From positions 1-8,471 of the forward strand of contig JAKBKR010000073.1 of NCBI GenBank assembly GCA_021832495.1: a stretch of 8,471 nt of DNA, given 5' to 3'. Positions 7,461 to 8,471 of the stretch are shown piece after piece (within the stretch, counting starts at the first letter, position 1; each line of letters opens with the position of its first letter). The stretch is from a bacterium (GTDB lineage: Archaea > Thermoplasmatota > Thermoplasmata > Lutacidiplasmatales > UBA184). Under the pieces are notes generated by a model that saw nothing but the letters and a program-made list of their open reading frames with translations, ran no database searches and was not told where the DNA came from. The position numbers and the translations under genes were made by a program.

Positions 7461-7467
7461 CCCCCTC
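7461..7467 (-). promoter_or_regulatory. Ribosome-binding site of the MMPL gene
   Basis: On the - strand GAGGGGG stands 3 nt before the ATG at 7457. The spacing is short and the match to GGAGGTG is partial, but the site supports this start and implies a transcript with a 5' leader, unlike the leaderless surface-protein gene. Confidence 0.4.
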
Positions 7468-7497
7468 GGGCCGACGTGTCCCTAACCCTTGAGCGGA

Positions 7498-7511
7498 GAT
7501 AGATTACAAGC
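7498..7511 (-). promoter_or_regulatory. Weak TATA-like element upstream of the MMPL gene
   Basis: The - strand reads GCTTGTAATCTATC, an A/T-rich patch in GC-rich surroundings. If used, transcription would start near 7478 and give a leader of about 20 nt that includes the GAGGGGG site. The match to the TATA consensus is poor, so this is a tentative call. Confidence 0.25.
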
Positions 7512-7523
7512 TCATCTGGTAGA

Positions 7524-7540
7524 GACCGCGCGGAGCGGTC
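7524..7540. repeat. Perfect inverted repeat upstream of the MMPL promoter, possible operator
   Basis: GACCGC (7524-7529) and GCGGTC (7535-7540) are exact reverse complements around a GCGGA spacer. The 17-bp element lies about 13 bp upstream of the weak TATA-like patch on the side facing away from the gene, where archaeal activators and repressors often bind. Exporter genes are commonly controlled by dimeric repressors that bind such palindromes, but no regulator gene is present here. A 6-bp repeat can also occur by chance. Confidence 0.3.
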
Positions 7541-7619
7541 GGTGGAAATCCAAGGTGCTTTCACTTCACATCGCTCCGGGAGGTGAGAAAGACCCCTGAA
7601 CGACCTCCATGGTACTGAC

Positions 7620-7625
7620 TTATAA
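7620..7625 (+). promoter_or_regulatory. TATA-like box before the foldable region
   Basis: TTATAA stands in an A/T island in the long gap. It predicts a transcription start near 7648 on the + strand, just at or inside the first hairpin of the candidate RNA. Because TTATAA is its own reverse complement, it could instead serve the - strand and give the MMPL gene a leader of about 140 nt. There is no clear purine-rich BRE on either side. Confidence 0.3.
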
Positions 7626-7640
7626 CGTACTCCGGCGCAT

Positions 7641-7826
7641 CGGGAGACTTCCCGGTTCCACGCTCATCTGAAGGGAAGCAATCCTCCCTTTGGTCAGGAA
7701 CACATCGGAGCTCCGTATTCACGACGATGTTCGGAGAGGGTCACCGTCTTAACAGCTTCCCATCGCAAGACCTTTAGATCAGTTGTAAAGAGGGTCGACC
7801 CGTCCCTCTTTCACCGTTCAGATGAG
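7641..7826 (+). ncRNA. Candidate structured RNA with a predicted three-way junction
   Basis: I do not recognise a family here. A hairpin CGGGA/TCCCG (7641-7645 with 7650-7654) comes first. A 10-bp closing stem follows: CTCATCTGAA (7663-7672) pairs exactly with TTCAGATGAG (7817-7826). It encloses two helices. GGGAAGC (7673-7679), directly abutting the first strand, pairs with GCTTCCC (7755-7761). AAAGAGGG (7787-7794) pairs with CCCTCTTT (7804-7811). Inside the second helix, CCTCCC (7683-7688) can pair with 7733-7739 leaving one bulged A, and GAAC-AC-ATCG (7698-7707) can pair with CGATGTTC (7725-7732). The parts nest without conflict. The strand is chosen only by the TATAA box 20-25 nt upstream; the same pairing holds on the - strand. 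It lacks the conserved core of RNase P RNA, the helix-8 motif of SRP RNA and 5S rRNA signatures. Confidence 0.35.
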
Positions 7827-8148
7827 TATTTGCCGACGTGTTGGGAAGGCTCGGACCCGGGCGATGACCTGCCTTTCCTTGCTGCTGTGGGGTGTGGGAC
7901 CCTTCCGAGGTGACGGGGCAGCCTGGGGCAACACCTTCCCCTCCGGAGGGATTCGAGTGCCCTAGCGTCAAGCCGTTCGTCCGAGCATTCTAAGGGTCGT
8001 AGGGTACAGCGACTGACCTCCGCACGGGGAGATCACAGCGCACCTCAAGTTGTCCCAGTTCACGCGCGTTACTGCGATCACGACTTCGTCCGCGAGTGGG
8101 TCGCTCACGGTGCTTCTCCTTCCAGGTTACTCTGTCTGAGCCGCACTA

Positions 8149-8160
8149 GGGGTCGACCCC
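8149..8160. repeat. 12-bp perfect palindrome GGGGTCGACCCC
   Basis: This 12-bp self-complementary sequence is followed at once by the 6-bp palindrome GTGCAC (8162-8167). A similar core, GGGTCGACCC, occurs at 7792-7801 inside the third helix of the candidate RNA. The two copies could be related protein-binding sites, or chance in GC-rich DNA. Confidence 0.3.
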
Positions 8161-8178
8161 CGTGCACAAGACACCGAG

Positions 8179-8227
8179 GTGCGTTCGTTGGTCACCCTGC
8201 GAAGCCTAGCAGGGTTGATAAACGCAC
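8179..8227. repeat. Two-part 14-bp hairpin in the non-coding region
   Basis: GTGCGTT (8179-8185) pairs exactly with AACGCAC (8221-8227). Nested inside, ACCCTGC (8194-8200) pairs exactly with GCAGGGT (8209-8215) around the 8-nt loop GAAGCCTA. The internal loop has 8 nt on one side and 5 nt on the other. This is one of the strongest local structures in the window. It could be an RNA stem or a transcript 3'-end processing site; no T-run follows it on either strand. Confidence 0.4.
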
Positions 8228-8351
8228 GGCCATATCCAGTCTCCGTGGGGGAGGGTCGCGGTAGCCGACGAGGAGGAGTCCCACCCTCGCGTGCTGTGAG
8301 CTCGACCTCTGGTTCGATGGCCGCCCCGTCTACCCGAGGGGGTTCGCCAGG

Positions 8352-8471
8352 CTATTGTTGACCGCAAGCCTTGCGCGCTGACGTGAATTCGTCCTCACGG
8401 GTCAGGATGGATTTTGCCTCCGCCAAGGCCGCGGAACGGACCTTGGCGAACCGTTCTCCGAGGTGAAAGAG
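8352..8471 (-). CDS. C-terminal fragment of an unidentified protein, cut by the window edge
   Basis: On the - strand the frame is open from the right edge for 39 codons to a TAG at 8352-8354. The product begins LFHLGERFAKVRSAALAEAK and ends SARKACGQQ. It reads as a charged amphipathic helix, rich in Ala, Lys, Glu and Arg, of the sort found at the C-termini of soluble proteins. The family cannot be told from so little. The other frames here are closed or poor in composition, and the upstream part lies outside the window. If real, the gene points the same way as the MMPL gene, with about 900 nt between them. Confidence 0.4.
   Translation of the reverse strand, partial: LFHLGERFAKVRSAALAEAKSILTREDEFTSARKACGQQ

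Larger units (their letters stand above)
7827..8351. other. Non-coding stretch with inverted repeats, no recognised gene
   Basis: No reading frame here looks like a real protein: those present are short, low in complexity and cross the hairpins. GGGAAGG (7843-7849) pairs with CCTTCCC (7934-7940), and directly inside it CTCGGA (7850-7855) pairs with TCCGAG (7904-7909). GAGGGT (8251-8256) pairs with ACCCTC (8283-8288). Part of this may belong to a longer RNA continuing from 7641-7826, or to the 3' region of the gene at the right edge. Repeats of 6-7 bp are expected by chance in a stretch this long, so only the nested pairs carry weight. Confidence 0.35.

Noticed and set aside
7893..7915. CTCGGAAGGG on the - strand resembling the SRP RNA helix-8 tip
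   Set aside because: The required adjacent GGAGCAG or GGAAGCAG segment is missing, so the SRP54-binding motif cannot form.
7774..7971. 65-codon - strand frame in the long gap
   Set aside because: It is low in complexity, has no Shine-Dalgarno or TATA signal, and covers the exact stems at 7787-7811 and 7843-7940.
8262..8288. Similarity of GAGGAGGAGTCCCACC to the first conserved region of RNase P RNA (GAGGAAAGTCC)
   Set aside because: The invariant AAAG core does not match, and no partner such as ACAGAA followed by GGCTTA occurs downstream in the window.
8308..8327. GGTTCGATGGCC resembling a tRNA T-arm, possibly an attachment-site remnant of tRNA-Val
   Set aside because: No T stem forms around it and the match to the tRNA-Val 3' end is broken. 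No integrase gene is present.
8179..8361. 60-codon + strand frame starting GTG in the long gap
   Set aside because: It starts inside the strong hairpin at 8179-8227, has a Ser/Gly/Arg-biased composition and lacks start signals.

Overview
The window looks like a piece of a GC-rich archaeal chromosome. The evidence is a TATA box placed for leaderless transcription of the first gene, a tRNA gene without an encoded CCA, and two predicted surface or membrane proteins dense in N-glycosylation sequons (N-x-S/T). The PKD-type surface protein beside an MMPL/RND exporter fits a high-GC member of Thermoplasmatota, but the lineage is an inference and no rRNA is present to settle it.

Layout. On the + strand, 65-2473 encodes an 802-residue secreted, membrane-anchored protein with a PKD domain and several tandem beta-type modules. 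After 21 nt comes purA (2495-3832, adenylosuccinate synthase). Its reading frame has no ATG, GTG or TTG before the P-loop, so it probably starts at ACG or contains a base error. A TATA box at 3863-3870 precedes tRNA-Val(CAC) at 3953-4025. The stretch 4026-4403 has no convincing gene and holds a few perfect hairpins. On the - strand, 4404-7457 encodes a 1017-residue MMPL-type RND transporter that converges on the + strand genes. The last kilobase, 7458-8351, has no credible protein gene. It contains an inverted repeat upstream of the transporter and an unusually foldable segment (7641-7826, a predicted three-way junction) behind a TATA-like box, which is a candidate structured RNA of unknown family. 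It also holds a nested-helix segment at 7843-7940 and a 14-bp two-part hairpin at 8179-8227. The right edge (8352-8471, - strand) is probably the C-terminal end of another protein.

How the genes relate. purA is a purine-biosynthesis housekeeping gene, and tRNA-Val serves translation. The PKD protein and the MMPL transporter both act at the cell surface, but nothing in the sequence ties them into one pathway. I found no CRISPR array, insertion sequence, toxin-antitoxin pair or recognisable defence system. The points most worth a second look are the purA start, the candidate structured RNA at 7641-7826, and the modular surface protein.
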